Shown: one piece after another, positions 18,104-26,339 of the stretch | How positions within the stretch are numbered: position 1 is the first letter of the stretch | How the letters are laid out: each line of letters starts with the position of its first letter | Assembly: GCF_900090295.1 (NCBI RefSeq) | Contig: NZ_LT607753.1 | Location: forward strand, 3,720,001 to 3,784,000 | Source of the DNA: Micromonospora coxensis | GTDB lineage: Bacteria > Actinomycetota > Actinomycetes > Mycobacteriales > Micromonosporaceae | Direction: 5' to 3' | DNA: 64,000 nt | The notes under the pieces: model-generated | Databases searched by the model: none | Seen by the model: only the letters and a program-made list of their open reading frames with translations | Told to the model about the DNA's origin: nothing | Position numbers and translations under genes: made by a program

Positions 18104-18883
18104 GTGACCGCAGAACCCAGGATCGGCGACGTGTTCGGCGAGATGCTGCGCGACGCGTACGCGGTGCACACCGGGATCGGCCCCCGGCCACTGGCGGGCG
18201 GACGGCTGCCCCGCCCGGTCATCGAGATCATCGAGCGGGACGACGGACTGGTCAACGGCGCCCCCGCCGCCCACTACCTGGACGGCCCCGAGCACTGGCA
18301 GCCGTACGACCACCGGGCCGTGGACCGGGCCCGGGGCGCGACGCTGGACATCGGCACCGGGGGCGGCCGGATCGCGCTGGCGCTCCAGGAGCGGGGCGTA
18401 CCGGTGACCGGGCTGGACACCTCGCTCGGCGCGCTGCGGGTCTGCCGGCACCGGGGCGTACGCGACCTCGTCCCCGGCACCGTCGACGCACACGTCGCCG
18501 ACGGCCGCCGGTACGACACGTTCCTGCTGCTCGGCAACAACCTCGGCCTGATCGAGGGGCGGGAGCGGGCCCCCGTCCTCCTCGCCGCGCTGGCCGCCAT
18601 GGCCCGACCCGGGGCGCAGGTCATCGCGCACGGCACCGACCCGTACGGCACCACCGACCCGCTGCACACCGGCTACCACGAGCGCAACCGGCGGCGCGGC
18701 CGGCTCGGCGGCCAGCTCCGGCTGCGGCTGCGCTACCGGGAGCTGGGCACCGACTGGTTCGACTACCTCGTCTGCTCCGCCACCGAACTCGCGGAGCTGG
18801 TCCACGGCTCGCCGTGGGAACTGGCCGACGTGGACGACCGGGACGCCCCGTACTACCTGGCCACCCTGCGGCTCGCGGGCTGA
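18104..18883 (+). CDS. Class I SAM-dependent methyltransferase
   Basis: 259 aa from GTG 18104; an in-frame GTG at 18095 is the alternative. SAM motif I is TLDIGTGGGRIALALQERG, followed by VTGLDTSLGAL and FLLLGNNLGLIEGRE. This is the fold of small-molecule methyltransferases. The acceptor is unknown. The gene stands alone on the plus strand and ends in a hairpin shared with the next, convergent gene. Confidence 0.9.
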   Translation: MTAEPRIGDVFGEMLRDAYAVHTGIGPRPLAGGRLPRPVIEIIERDDGLVNGAPAAHYLDGPEHWQPYDHRAVDRARGATLDIGTGGGRIALALQERGVPVTGLDTSLGALRVCRHRGVRDLVPGTVDAHVADGRRYDTFLLLGNNLGLIEGRERAPVLLAALAAMARPGAQVIAHGTDPYGTTDPLHTGYHERNRRRGRLGGQLRLRLRYRELGTDWFDYLVCSATELAELVHGSPWELADVDDRDAPYYLATLRLAG

Positions 18884-18887
18884 CCGG

Positions 18888-18909
18888 CCGGCCGGGGCTC
18901 CCCGGCCGG
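18888..18909. terminator. GC hairpin between convergent genes
   Basis: CCGGCCGGGG (18888-18897) and CCCCGGCCGG (18900-18909) form a perfect stem with a very small loop. It follows the methyltransferase stop and abuts the end of the minus-strand Asp-repeat gene. Confidence 0.6.
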
Positions 18910-18911
18910 GC

Positions 18912-19202
18912 TCACACCTGGACGGTCGGGGTGTGCTGCTCGGGCGGCAGCCCGCCGTCACCGTCGACCACCTCGTCCGGGGTGCCGTCCTCGTCGATGT
19001 CGACCATGGTGATGTCCACCTTGCCGTCACCGTCGGTGTCGAACTGGAACAGGTCGGCCTTGCCGTCGCCGTCGGTGTCGACCACCCACACGTCGGTCTT
19101 CCCGTCGTTGTTGGTGTCGGCGCGGAGCAGATCCACGCGGTCGTCGCCGCGCGTCTCCACGGTCTCCGTGCCCTCGGTGCCGTCCACGGGTGCCTGGCTC
19201 AT
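18912..19202 (-). CDS. Small acidic protein with Asp-rich calcium-binding-like repeats
   Basis: 96 aa from ATG 19202, with GAAGGA upstream. The core is four tandem units close to DTDGDGKADL (DTNNDGKTDV, DTDGDGKADL, DTDGDGKVDI, DIDEDGTPDE), each separated by three or four residues. They resemble dockerin/EF-hand calcium loops (DxDxDG). There is no signal peptide or membrane segment, so it should be cytoplasmic, which is unusual for such repeats. Strongly acidic. Function not recognised; calcium binding is inferred from the loops. Confidence 0.82.
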   Translation of the reverse strand: MSQAPVDGTEGTETVETRGDDRVDLLRADTNNDGKTDVWVVDTDGDGKADLFQFDTDGDGKVDITMVDIDEDGTPDEVVDGDGGLPPEQHTPTVQV

Positions 19203-19362
19203 GTCGACTCGTCCTTCCCTTGACGTTGCCGGCCGTCTGTACCCGATCCGGCGATCCCCCACGCATACCGCCGTCACCGGTGCTGCATAGGGTCGCACGC
19301 AGGAGCGCACGGCACGGCGCGGCGGAGACCCCGTGCGTCGCCGCGCGCAGCGAGGGAGCGTC

Positions 19363-20253
19363 ATGAGTGGTCGTTTTGTCGTCGTCGGGGCCGGCACGAT
19401 GGGCCTCGGGATCGCGTACGTCGCCGCCGGTGCCGGCTACGCCGTTGAACTCGTCGAGGTCGACCGGGACCGGGCGGAGGCCGCCGCCGCACGCCTCGGC
19501 GAGCTGTGGGACCGGGCCGTGGCACGCGGGAAGCTCGACGCCGGGCAGGCCGCCGCGAACCGGGACCGGCTGACCCTGCGGGCGGCGCCGGCGGAGGTCG
19601 CGCCGGAGCCCGACGTGGTCGTCGAGGCGGTGCCGGAGCGGGTGGACCTCAAGCGCGCCGTGCTGGCCGAGGCCGAGGCCCTGCGCCCGGCGCTGCTGGG
19701 CAGCAACACCTCCAGCATCCCGATCGCCGAGCTGGCCGAGGGGCTGGCCCGGCCGGAGCGCTTCCTCGGGCTGCACTTCTTCAACCCGGTCTGGGCGATG
19801 GCCCTGCTGGAGGTCGTGGTCGGCCCGGCCACCGCCGTGGCCACCACGGACGCGGCCGTCGCGCTCGCCGGCCGGCTGGGCAAGGACCCCGTCGTGGTAC
19901 GCGACATGCCCGGCTTCGCCACCTCCCGGCTCGGGGTCACCCTCGGCCTGGAGGCGATCCGGATGGTCGCCGACGGGGTGGCCGCCCCCGCCGACATCGA
20001 CAAGGCGATGGTGCTCGGCTACCGGCACCCGGTCGGCCCGCTGGAACTCACCGACCTGGTCGGGCTCGACGTCCGGCTCGACATCGCGCGCACCCTGCAG
20101 GCCGCGTACGGGGACCGGTTCGCCCCGCCGCCGCTGCTGGTCGAGATGGTGGCCGCCGGGAAGCTGGGCAAGAAGTCCGGCCAGGGCTTCTACACCTGGG
20201 TGGACGGCCGCCGGGCCGCCGGGCCGGCTGCCGGGGAAGGGGCGCGGGCATGA
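19363..20253 (+). CDS. 3-hydroxyacyl-CoA dehydrogenase family protein
   Basis: 296 aa from ATG 19363, with GAGGGAG upstream. NAD-binding VVVGAGTMGLGIAYVAAGAG at the N-terminus, then NTSSIPIAELA, the catalytic-His segment LGLHFFNP, and VVVRDMPGFATSRL. The C-terminal domain ends GKKSGQGFYTW. It oxidises 3-hydroxyacyl-CoA to 3-ketoacyl-CoA, like 3-hydroxybutyryl-CoA dehydrogenases. The ATG of the enoyl-CoA hydratase gene overlaps its stop, so the two form an operon for consecutive beta-oxidation-type steps. Confidence 0.94.
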   Translation: MSGRFVVVGAGTMGLGIAYVAAGAGYAVELVEVDRDRAEAAAARLGELWDRAVARGKLDAGQAAANRDRLTLRAAPAEVAPEPDVVVEAVPERVDLKRAVLAEAEALRPALLGSNTSSIPIAELAEGLARPERFLGLHFFNPVWAMALLEVVVGPATAVATTDAAVALAGRLGKDPVVVRDMPGFATSRLGVTLGLEAIRMVADGVAAPADIDKAMVLGYRHPVGPLELTDLVGLDVRLDIARTLQAAYGDRFAPPPLLVEMVAAGKLGKKSGQGFYTWVDGRRAAGPAAGEGARA

Positions 20254-20993
20254 GCGGGCTGCGGATCGAGGAACTGCCCGACCGGCTGGTGGTGACGCTG
20301 GACCGGCCGGAGAAACGCAACGCCATCGACGCCGACCTGATCGCCGAGCTGCACGCGGTCTGCGCCGAACTGGAGGCCCGCCCCCGGCTGCTGCTGCTCA
20401 CCGGCGGGGCGGAGGGCATCTTCGCCGGCGGTGCGGACATCGGCCAGCTCCGGGAGCGGGGGCGACTGGACGCCCTCGCCGCGATCAACCAGGCCGCCTT
20501 CGCCCGGATCCGGGCGCTGCCCATGCCGAGCGTGGCCGCCGTGGACGGGCCGGCGCTGGGCGGCGGCGCCGAGCTGGCGTACGCGTGCGATCTGCGGGTC
20601 TGCACGGCGCGGGCGGTCTTCGGCCAGCCGGAGGTGCGGTTGGGCATCCTGGCCGGCGCGGGCGCCACCCACCGGCTGCCGGCCCTCGTCGGCGAGGCCC
20701 GGGCCAAGGAGCTGCTCTTCACCGGCCGCCGGGTGGACGCCGAGGAGGCGCTGCGGATCGGCCTGGTGAACCGGGTGGTGGCCGAGCCGGCGGAGCTGCT
20801 GCCCACCGCGCACGAGCTGATCGACGAGATGGCGAAGGGCTCGGCGCTGGCGCTGCGGCTGACCAAGCTGGCCGTGGACGCGCCGCCGGCCGCGCACCCG
20901 CACCTCGACCTGGTCAGTCAGGCGGTGCTCTTCGAGGACGAGGAGAAGCGGCGGCGGATGACCGAGTTCCTGGAGCGGCGGCGCTCCCGCTGA
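20250..20993 (+). CDS. Enoyl-CoA hydratase/isomerase family protein
   Basis: 247 aa; its ATG overlaps the previous stop (ATGA). Crotonase fold: VTLDRPEKRNAID, oxyanion-hole FAGGADIGQL, and AVDGPALGGGAELAYACD. The residue pair at the usual Glu positions is partly kept (FGQPEVRLGILAG). It probably hydrates or isomerises the enoyl-CoA that feeds the upstream dehydrogenase. Chain length and pathway are not evident. Confidence 0.93.
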   Translation: MSGLRIEELPDRLVVTLDRPEKRNAIDADLIAELHAVCAELEARPRLLLLTGGAEGIFAGGADIGQLRERGRLDALAAINQAAFARIRALPMPSVAAVDGPALGGGAELAYACDLRVCTARAVFGQPEVRLGILAGAGATHRLPALVGEARAKELLFTGRRVDAEEALRIGLVNRVVAEPAELLPTAHELIDEMAKGSALALRLTKLAVDAPPAAHPHLDLVSQAVLFEDEEKRRRMTEFLERRRSR

Positions 20994-21007
20994 CCCCCGT
21001 ACGCCGC

Positions 21008-21039
21008 GACGGCCGCACCGGATGCCCGGTGCGGCCGTC
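21008..21039. terminator. Bidirectional hairpin terminator
   Basis: Perfect 14-bp stem (21008-21021 with 21026-21039) and a 4-base ATGC loop, in the 60-base gap between the convergent enoyl-CoA hydratase and binding-protein genes. Confidence 0.85.
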
Positions 21040-21053
21040 GTCGTCGGTGGTGC

Positions 21054-22406
21054 TCAGTGCCGGATCGGCACGCCCGCCTCGTCCAGCGCCGTGATCAGCC
21101 CGGCGGACTCGGCGAAGCCGATGACCAGCACCGCCTCCGGGCCGTACGTCTTGATCTCCTTGGCCATGCCGCTGAAGTCCACCGGGGCGGCCTGGGCGTC
21201 CTCCGGCGGCTCGTAGGTCAGCAGCTTCACCCGGTCGGCGCCGATGCCGGCCCGCTCCAGCTCGGCCCGGACGGTCTCCTGGAGGCCCTCGCCGTAGGAG
21301 TCCTTGCGGGCCACCACGACGATCCGGTCCGGGCCGTCGCGCAGCATGACGTCGGCCAGGGCGCGGCCCTGGAGGCTGTCCGGCGGGGCGGTACGGAAGT
21401 ACAGGCCCTTGTCGTCGGCCTTGCTCAGCCCGGAGTCGGTGTTCGAGGGCGAGAAGAGGATCCGGCCGGCCGCCACCACGTCCGGCAGCACGGCGGCGGA
21501 GATGCCGGAACCGCCGGCGCCGATGATGACGTGCACCTTGTCGCGGATGTGCGAGGCGACGGTGGCCTTGGCGACCGCCACGCTGGTGCCGTCGTCGCCG
21601 TCGATCCAGACCATCGGCTCACCGAGCACGCCACCCGCGGCGTTGATCTCCCGGACCGCCAGGGCGGCGCCGGCCGCCAGCGGCGGGTTGGCCAGGGCCA
21701 GGTCACCGGTCTTCGGCAGCAGCCCGCCGAGGATCAGCGGGGAGCCGTCGCTGCGGTCGGTGCGGCCACCCTGCTGCTTCTTCGGCTTCGGCGGGAGCTT
21801 GGTGCTCGCCCCGGACTCGTCACCGGCGCCGACGAACTCGGTCTTCGCGTCGTTGATCTTCTGGTCGTCGAAGTGCATCGTCGCGTAGCTCGCGGTGGCC
21901 GGCTCGCCGTTGTCGGTGAAGCCGGCCCGCGACAGCGAGGGGCCGCGGTACTCGATGTCCTGCCCGGCGCGGGCCAGCGCCAGGCAGGCCTTCGTCTCCG
22001 TGCAGCGCTGGCCGTTGGTGGTCACCCCGACGATCTGCCGGGCGATGGCCGCCGGGTCGGTGCTCCCGGCGAGCTGCGCCGCCAACGCGCTGATCACCAC
22101 CGCGTCGTACGCCTCGGCGGCGTAGAGGTAGTCCTTCAGGTCGGGGTCGACCGCGAGCAGTCGCTCCTTGAAGTCCTCGGTCAACGGCGTGAGCGGGGTG
22201 GTGCCCTTCATGCCGTCGACCAGATTGCCCCGATCCTTCAACTCCCCCGGGAAGGAGTTCAGCATGTTGCCGTCGGTGCCGTAGAGGCGCACCTGTGGGG
22301 CTGCCGAGTCCTCGGGCTTGTCGGTGGTCCCGCATGCGCTGGTGGCGAGCAGGAACGCCGCACCCGCCGCCAGGATGGCAGCGCGCGGGCCGCGTGTTGC
22401 GAGCAT
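21054..22406 (-). CDS. ABC-type substrate-binding lipoprotein with circularly permuted lobes
   Basis: 450 aa from ATG 22406. Signal peptide with Cys25 (ATSAC) suggests a lipoprotein. It belongs to the branched-chain amino-acid/amide (LivK-like) type I binding proteins, but the order is swapped. Residues 37-195 match the normal second lobe: VRLYGTDGNML, DGMKGTTP, YAAEAYDAVVISALAAQ, TTNGQRC, then a MHFDDQ end. A Lys/Pro/Gln linker (about 196-223) follows. Residues 224-450 match the normal first lobe: LGGLLPKTGDLA, AVREINAAGGVLGEP, SPSNTDSGL, FRTAPPDSLQG, ending at the interlobe crossover ALDEAGVPIRH. Both lobes look complete. No permease or ATPase gene is near. Confidence 0.9.
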   Translation of the reverse strand: MLATRGPRAAILAAGAAFLLATSACGTTDKPEDSAAPQVRLYGTDGNMLNSFPGELKDRGNLVDGMKGTTPLTPLTEDFKERLLAVDPDLKDYLYAAEAYDAVVISALAAQLAGSTDPAAIARQIVGVTTNGQRCTETKACLALARAGQDIEYRGPSLSRAGFTDNGEPATASYATMHFDDQKINDAKTEFVGAGDESGASTKLPPKPKKQQGGRTDRSDGSPLILGGLLPKTGDLALANPPLAAGAALAVREINAAGGVLGEPMVWIDGDDGTSVAVAKATVASHIRDKVHVIIGAGGSGISAAVLPDVVAAGRILFSPSNTDSGLSKADDKGLYFRTAPPDSLQGRALADVMLRDGPDRIVVVARKDSYGEGLQETVRAELERAGIGADRVKLLTYEPPEDAQAAPVDFSGMAKEIKTYGPEAVLVIGFAESAGLITALDEAGVPIRH

Positions 22407-22571
22407 CGTCGTCCTTCCTCCGGGGAGGTTCGCTGCGCACCATAGCGTGCCGACGCCGCTGGTGGGAGCGTGGAGTCCACCCCCGTCGGTGGCCCGACAG
22501 CCGCCCGTACGCTGCGTCACCGCAGGGAGATTCCGGGTCACCGCTTGACCCCCGGTCCTACCGTTGCCCAG

Positions 22572-22961
22572 GTGACCGACCTGCCGCAACAGACGTTCGA
22601 CGACGCGACCGCCGTGCTCCGTTCGGCCCTGGCCGGCGACGGTGACGCGGTGGTGGGAACCTTCGACGCGGTGGTCGACCGGTCGGGGCTCGAAGGGGCG
22701 TACGGGGTGGCCTGGTGCCTCGCCGCCACCATGGTCGGGGACCCGCCGCCCTCCGGGACCGCCGCGCTGGACTTCCCCGGCATCGACGAGGCCCGGTACG
22801 ACGCCCGCTGGGTGGCCCGCTTCGTCAGCGCGTACGCCAACCACGACGCGGACACCGGGGAGGCCCTCTTCGGGGCGGCCGCCGCCGACGGCCTGCTGCC
22901 CGAGTGCCTGCTCACCCTCGCCGGCTCGACCGTGGCCACCCTGCGCAGTCGGGCCCGCTGA
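22572..22961 (+). CDS. Small hypothetical protein, Asp/Ala-rich
   Basis: 129 aa from GTG 22572 (VTDLPQQTFDDATAVLRSAL). No family recognised. It is a soluble, acidic, mostly helical protein with no signal peptide. AWCLAATMVGDPP and WVARFVSAYANHDADTGEALF are its most distinctive parts. The gene is divergent from the binding-protein gene and convergent with a secreted-protein gene, with a hairpin after its stop. Confidence 0.75.
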   Translation: MTDLPQQTFDDATAVLRSALAGDGDAVVGTFDAVVDRSGLEGAYGVAWCLAATMVGDPPPSGTAALDFPGIDEARYDARWVARFVSAYANHDADTGEALFGAAAADGLLPECLLTLAGSTVATLRSRAR

Positions 22962-22968
22962 CGGCGGT

Positions 22969-22996
22969 GGGGCGCCCGGCCGGAGCCGGGCACCCC
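22969..22996. terminator. Hairpin between convergent genes
   Basis: GGGG-C-GCCCGGC (22969-22980) pairs with GCCGGGC-A-CCCC (22985-22996) around a CGGA loop, giving an 11-bp stem with one internal mismatch. It lies between the small hypothetical gene and the secreted-protein gene. Confidence 0.7.
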
Positions 22997-23004
22997 GTGG
23001 TCGC

Positions 23005-23418
23005 TCAGTACGCGTGGTACGCGACCAGCGGCTCGTACTCGTAGCGCAGGGTCTCGAAGCGGACCTGGAACCGGACGCCGTCACGGACGTTCGTCGCCAC
23101 CGTGATGAAGTCGGACCTCGACGGCAGGTACGTCCGGTAGTTGCACTTGTCCGTCTTGTCGATGAAGATCACGCACGCCTCGACGCCGAACTCGCTGGCG
23201 TTGCGCACGTTGATGTCCCGGCACCGGGTGCTGGTGCGGTACGGCCCGGCGTCACCACCCCAACCGGCGGTCTGGAAGTACGAGCGGACCGCCCCGCCGT
23301 AGCAGGTGGCGTACGACCCGAACAGGTTCGTCTCGGGGGCGGCGTGGGCGGGGGAGCCGAGGGCGAGCAGGGACAGCGCCGCCGTGAGTGCCGTCAGGCG
23401 GGCGACCGGGGATGCCAT
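23005..23418 (-). CDS. Small secreted protein, unknown function
   Basis: 137 aa from ATG 23418. Signal peptide of about 26 residues ending SPAHA. The mature part (about 111 aa) has four cysteines (CYGG, STRCRDI, EACVIF, DKCNYR), which could form two disulfides, and many Tyr/Phe/Arg residues. It resembles small actinomycete exported proteins of unknown role. The GTG/ATG region has a GGAGG at about 23426-23430 on the coding strand, supporting this start. Confidence 0.82.
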   Translation of the reverse strand: MASPVARLTALTAALSLLALGSPAHAAPETNLFGSYATCYGGAVRSYFQTAGWGGDAGPYRTSTRCRDINVRNASEFGVEACVIFIDKTDKCNYRTYLPSRSDFITVATNVRDGVRFQVRFETLRYEYEPLVAYHAY

Positions 23419-23539
23419 GCGGATGCCTCCAGGGGGGTGAAGGTGGACCCTGTGTTGCGGACAGGGTGCTGAGCGTGGTGATCGTACCGGTCGATCCGTC
23501 CGAGGTGGACCGTCTGGTCCGATGTGATAGCTCTGGTGC

Positions 23540-24247
23540 ATGTCCGAGGCGATGCTCAGCAAGGTGCGCAAGCTGCTGGCCAAGGCCGAGGACCCGGCCT
23601 GCACGCCCGCCGAGTCCGCCGCCTTCACCGCCAAGGCCACCGAGCTGATCGCGCGGTACGGCGTCGACCGGGCGCTGCTGGCCGTCCGCGACCCGACCAC
23701 CGACCCGGTCGGCGACCGGGTGGTCGACGTCGTCGCCCCGTACGCCCGCGACAAGGCGGGACTGCTCGCCGCGGTGGCCGACCCGCTGCGCTGCCGCTGC
23801 GTGCGCCGGCGGCAGGGCGACGGCTTCGCCGTGCACCTGTTCGGCTTCGCCAGCGACCTGGAGCGGGTCGACCTGCTCTTCACCTCGCTGCTGGTGCAGG
23901 CCGCGCACGGGTTGGCCGGCACCCCCGTGCCGGCCGGTGAGCACCCGGCCGCCTTCCGCCGGTCCTGGCTGGCCGGCTTCGCCCGGGTGGTCTCCCAGCG
24001 GCTGCGCGCGGCCGAGGCGGGCGCGGCGGCCGAGCAGGGCGGCCGGTCCGTCGCGCTGGTCCTCGCGGACCGCTCCGACCGGGTGGCCCGACGGGTCGAC
24101 GAGGTCTACCCGAGGCTGAGGACGGCACCCCCGCGCCGGCTCGTCGGTGGCGGCTTCGGCTCCGGGGCCGAGGCGGGCCGCCGGGCCGACCTCGGCGGAC
24201 GCGACGTGGTCGACGGGACGGCGGGCAGCCGCCCCATCACCCGCTGA
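23540..24247 (+). CDS. DUF2786-domain protein
   Basis: 235 aa from ATG 23540. The DUF2786 signature is at the N-terminus: MLSKVRKLLAKAEDP, then TPAESAAFTAKATELIARYG. The rest is a helical, Arg-rich region containing WLAGFARVVSQRLRAAE and a Gly-rich tail. Function of the domain is unknown; some members are phage-associated, but nothing phage-like is nearby. Single-gene unit divergent from the secreted-protein gene. Confidence 0.88.
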   Translation: MSEAMLSKVRKLLAKAEDPACTPAESAAFTAKATELIARYGVDRALLAVRDPTTDPVGDRVVDVVAPYARDKAGLLAAVADPLRCRCVRRRQGDGFAVHLFGFASDLERVDLLFTSLLVQAAHGLAGTPVPAGEHPAAFRRSWLAGFARVVSQRLRAAEAGAAAEQGGRSVALVLADRSDRVARRVDEVYPRLRTAPPRRLVGGGFGSGAEAGRRADLGGRDVVDGTAGSRPITR

Positions 24248-24359
24248 CGCCCACCGCCCTGCCGTCGTCCCTGCTCCCGTGGTCGGGGTCGCGGGTGACA
24301 GACGCGACCCGCCCGGGTGACTCGGACGGAGACGCGACCGGGTTGTGCCCAGCCCGCCG

Positions 24360-24872
24360 TCAGCCGTCGGCGGCGTGGCGGGTGACCGTGGCCAGGAAGC
24401 GGCTGAGCAGCTCGTGCCAGCCGGCGGTGAGCGCCTGCCGGTAGCCTTCGGCAGCCTCGCCGTGCCGGTCGAAGTGCCGGTGCTCCACCTCGACCCGGGT
24501 GTCGCCGGAGGCGTCGGGCAGGAAGAGCACCTCGACCTCGCTGGCCCGCGCCGGATCCGGCACCGGCACCCGGTCCGGGCCGATCTGCCAGGTGAAGACC
24601 AGCCGCTTCGGCGGGTCCCAGGTGAGCACCCGGCCCCAGTCGCTGCGGAAGCCGTACGGGCCGATCTCGTAGAGCATCCCGCCCGCCCGTGGCTCCATGC
24701 CCAGTTCGGCCAGCGCCGCCGGGCCGGACCACGTGTACTCGCGTACCCACCACTCGGTCAGCGCCCCGGTGAACACCGCGAACGCCAGGTCGGCGGTGAC
24801 TGGGGCGAGGAGGGTGCTGCGGAGCGCGTACCGCTCGACGTCCTGATGGACCTCCGCCATCTCCTGTCCCAT
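24360..24872 (-). CDS. SRPBCC (START/AHSA1-like) family protein
   Basis: 170 aa from ATG 24872; ATG 24860 is possible, but its AGGAG abuts the start. The helix-grip pattern is clear: FAVFTGALTEWWVREYTW, GRVLTWDPPKRLVFTWQIG and a C-terminal helix ending AGWHELLSRFLATV. AHSA1-like domains bind small hydrophobic ligands or Hsp90. The ligand is unknown. Single minus-strand gene. Confidence 0.87.
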   Translation of the reverse strand: MGQEMAEVHQDVERYALRSTLLAPVTADLAFAVFTGALTEWWVREYTWSGPAALAELGMEPRAGGMLYEIGPYGFRSDWGRVLTWDPPKRLVFTWQIGPDRVPVPDPARASEVEVLFLPDASGDTRVEVEHRHFDRHGEAAEGYRQALTAGWHELLSRFLATVTRHAADG

Positions 24873-25159
24873 AGGCCCGGACCATACCGGCTCATGCCTC
24901 GGTGTGCAGCTTCGTGTGCTGCCCGCTTCCGGACAGTGGAACGGAACGGCAAGTGCCTTCGTCGGCCGGCCCCGCAGACCGGGGTGACCCGACCCCGTCG
25001 CGCCGACAGGGCGGTGTTCCCCGGCGCCGGACACCGCCCTGCCGGCACCATGGCGTACGCCTCATCGAGCTCGGCCGGCGGTCTCACGGATGGCGGTCGG
25101 CTATCGGGGTAACCGCGGCTGACGTGGTCCACGGCCGGGCCGCGGGTGGGGAGCGGACG

Positions 25160-26227
25160 ATGAGCCAGGCGCGGGAGCCGGAGCGGACCGACGGCGGTCA
25201 CGAGGCCGAGCCGGACGTGCTGCTCGACATCCCGGAGGTGTCGGTCGACTCGCTGCGGCTGGCGGTCGACCGGCTCGACGCGGACGTGTCGTTGCGTGCC
25301 CGGCTGGCCAATCTGCTCCAGATCGACGCCGGGGTCCGGGTACGCCTGGAGGGGGTGGAACTGGATCTCGAGGGGGTCAGCGCCGAGGCGTTGCTGAAGG
25401 TCCGGCTGGAGAAGCTGGTGGAGATTCTGGACCGGGCGCTCACCACGCTCGACCGGAACCCGGAGATCATCCAGGCGCTGGCCCGTACCGCGAACGTCTC
25501 CCTCGACGACGTCGAGCGGAGGGCCGAGCGGCGGGGGGCCGCTGCCGCTCCCGTCGTCGACGAGGCCGGCCAGCAGGTCGGCGCGATCGGCGCGGTGGCC
25601 GACCGGACCCTGCGCGAGGCCGCCCGCGCCGCCGGGCCTGCCGGCCCCGCCGCACCCGTCACGGAGAGGTCGGCGCGGCCCGCCGGGACGGCCACCGGGC
25701 CGACGGCGACCGGGACCGGGCCGGCGGGGAACGCCACCGGACCGGCCCGCGAACCCGCGATGCCGGTCGAGCCGCCCGGGCGGCCTGCCGGGCCGGCGGG
25801 GACGCCTGCCGAGCCCGCCGCCGGGAAGCCTGCCCAGCCGGCCGGCAAGGCAGCCGAGCCGGTCGGGAGAGCAGCCGGGCCGGCCGGGGAGACGGAGCGG
25901 CCCACCGGCCCCCGCCCGGAGTCCCCGGCGGGGCCGTCGCCGGTGGGCTCCCCACCGGAACCTCCGCTGGAGCCACCGCCGACCAGCCGCCCGCCCCGTC
26001 CGGGCGCCGAGGTCCCGGCGGGCGGCCCGCCACCGGCGCCCACCGGGCCCCGACCCGCCGACCGGGGTACGACCGCCGGTGACCGTGAGCGCCGGGGCGC
26101 CTCGCCGGCCGCCCAGTTCGCCGGACAGGCGGGCGAGACGCTGCGCCAGGCCGGCCGCAGCGTGTGGGAGGCGATCCAGGGCGGCATGGCCCAACGACGC
26201 CAGGGCCAGCAGCGGCCCGACCGCTGA
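25160..26227 (+). CDS. Hypothetical protein with conserved N-terminal helical domain and Pro/Ala/Gly tail
   Basis: 355 aa from ATG 25160. Residues about 25-120 form a conserved helical region: DVSLRARLANLLQIDAG, VELDLEGVSAEALLKVR, and RALTTLDRNPEIIQAL, which I associate with actinobacterial proteins of unknown role. Residues 150-310 are disordered, made of GPAGTPAEP-like runs. The last 40 residues (AQFAGQAGETLRQAGRSVW) look amphipathic. No signal peptide or membrane helix. Possibly a scaffold; that is inference. Confidence 0.75.
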   Translation: MSQAREPERTDGGHEAEPDVLLDIPEVSVDSLRLAVDRLDADVSLRARLANLLQIDAGVRVRLEGVELDLEGVSAEALLKVRLEKLVEILDRALTTLDRNPEIIQALARTANVSLDDVERRAERRGAAAAPVVDEAGQQVGAIGAVADRTLREAARAAGPAGPAAPVTERSARPAGTATGPTATGTGPAGNATGPAREPAMPVEPPGRPAGPAGTPAEPAAGKPAQPAGKAAEPVGRAAGPAGETERPTGPRPESPAGPSPVGSPPEPPLEPPPTSRPPRPGAEVPAGGPPPAPTGPRPADRGTTAGDRERRGASPAAQFAGQAGETLRQAGRSVWEAIQGGMAQRRQGQQRPDR

Positions 26228-26339
26228 CCGGCCCGGCCGGTGCGGGAGTGTCGCGGCCGGTCAGAACGGACCGGCGTCAGGTCGGCAGGCGACCCGAACG
26301 CTGACCGGTTCGGCCCGGCGCGCTGTGCTGCGCGAGCGT

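Noticed and set aside
26228-26339. Terminator between the Pro-rich gene and the membrane protein
   Set aside because: The arms match too poorly for a confident stem.
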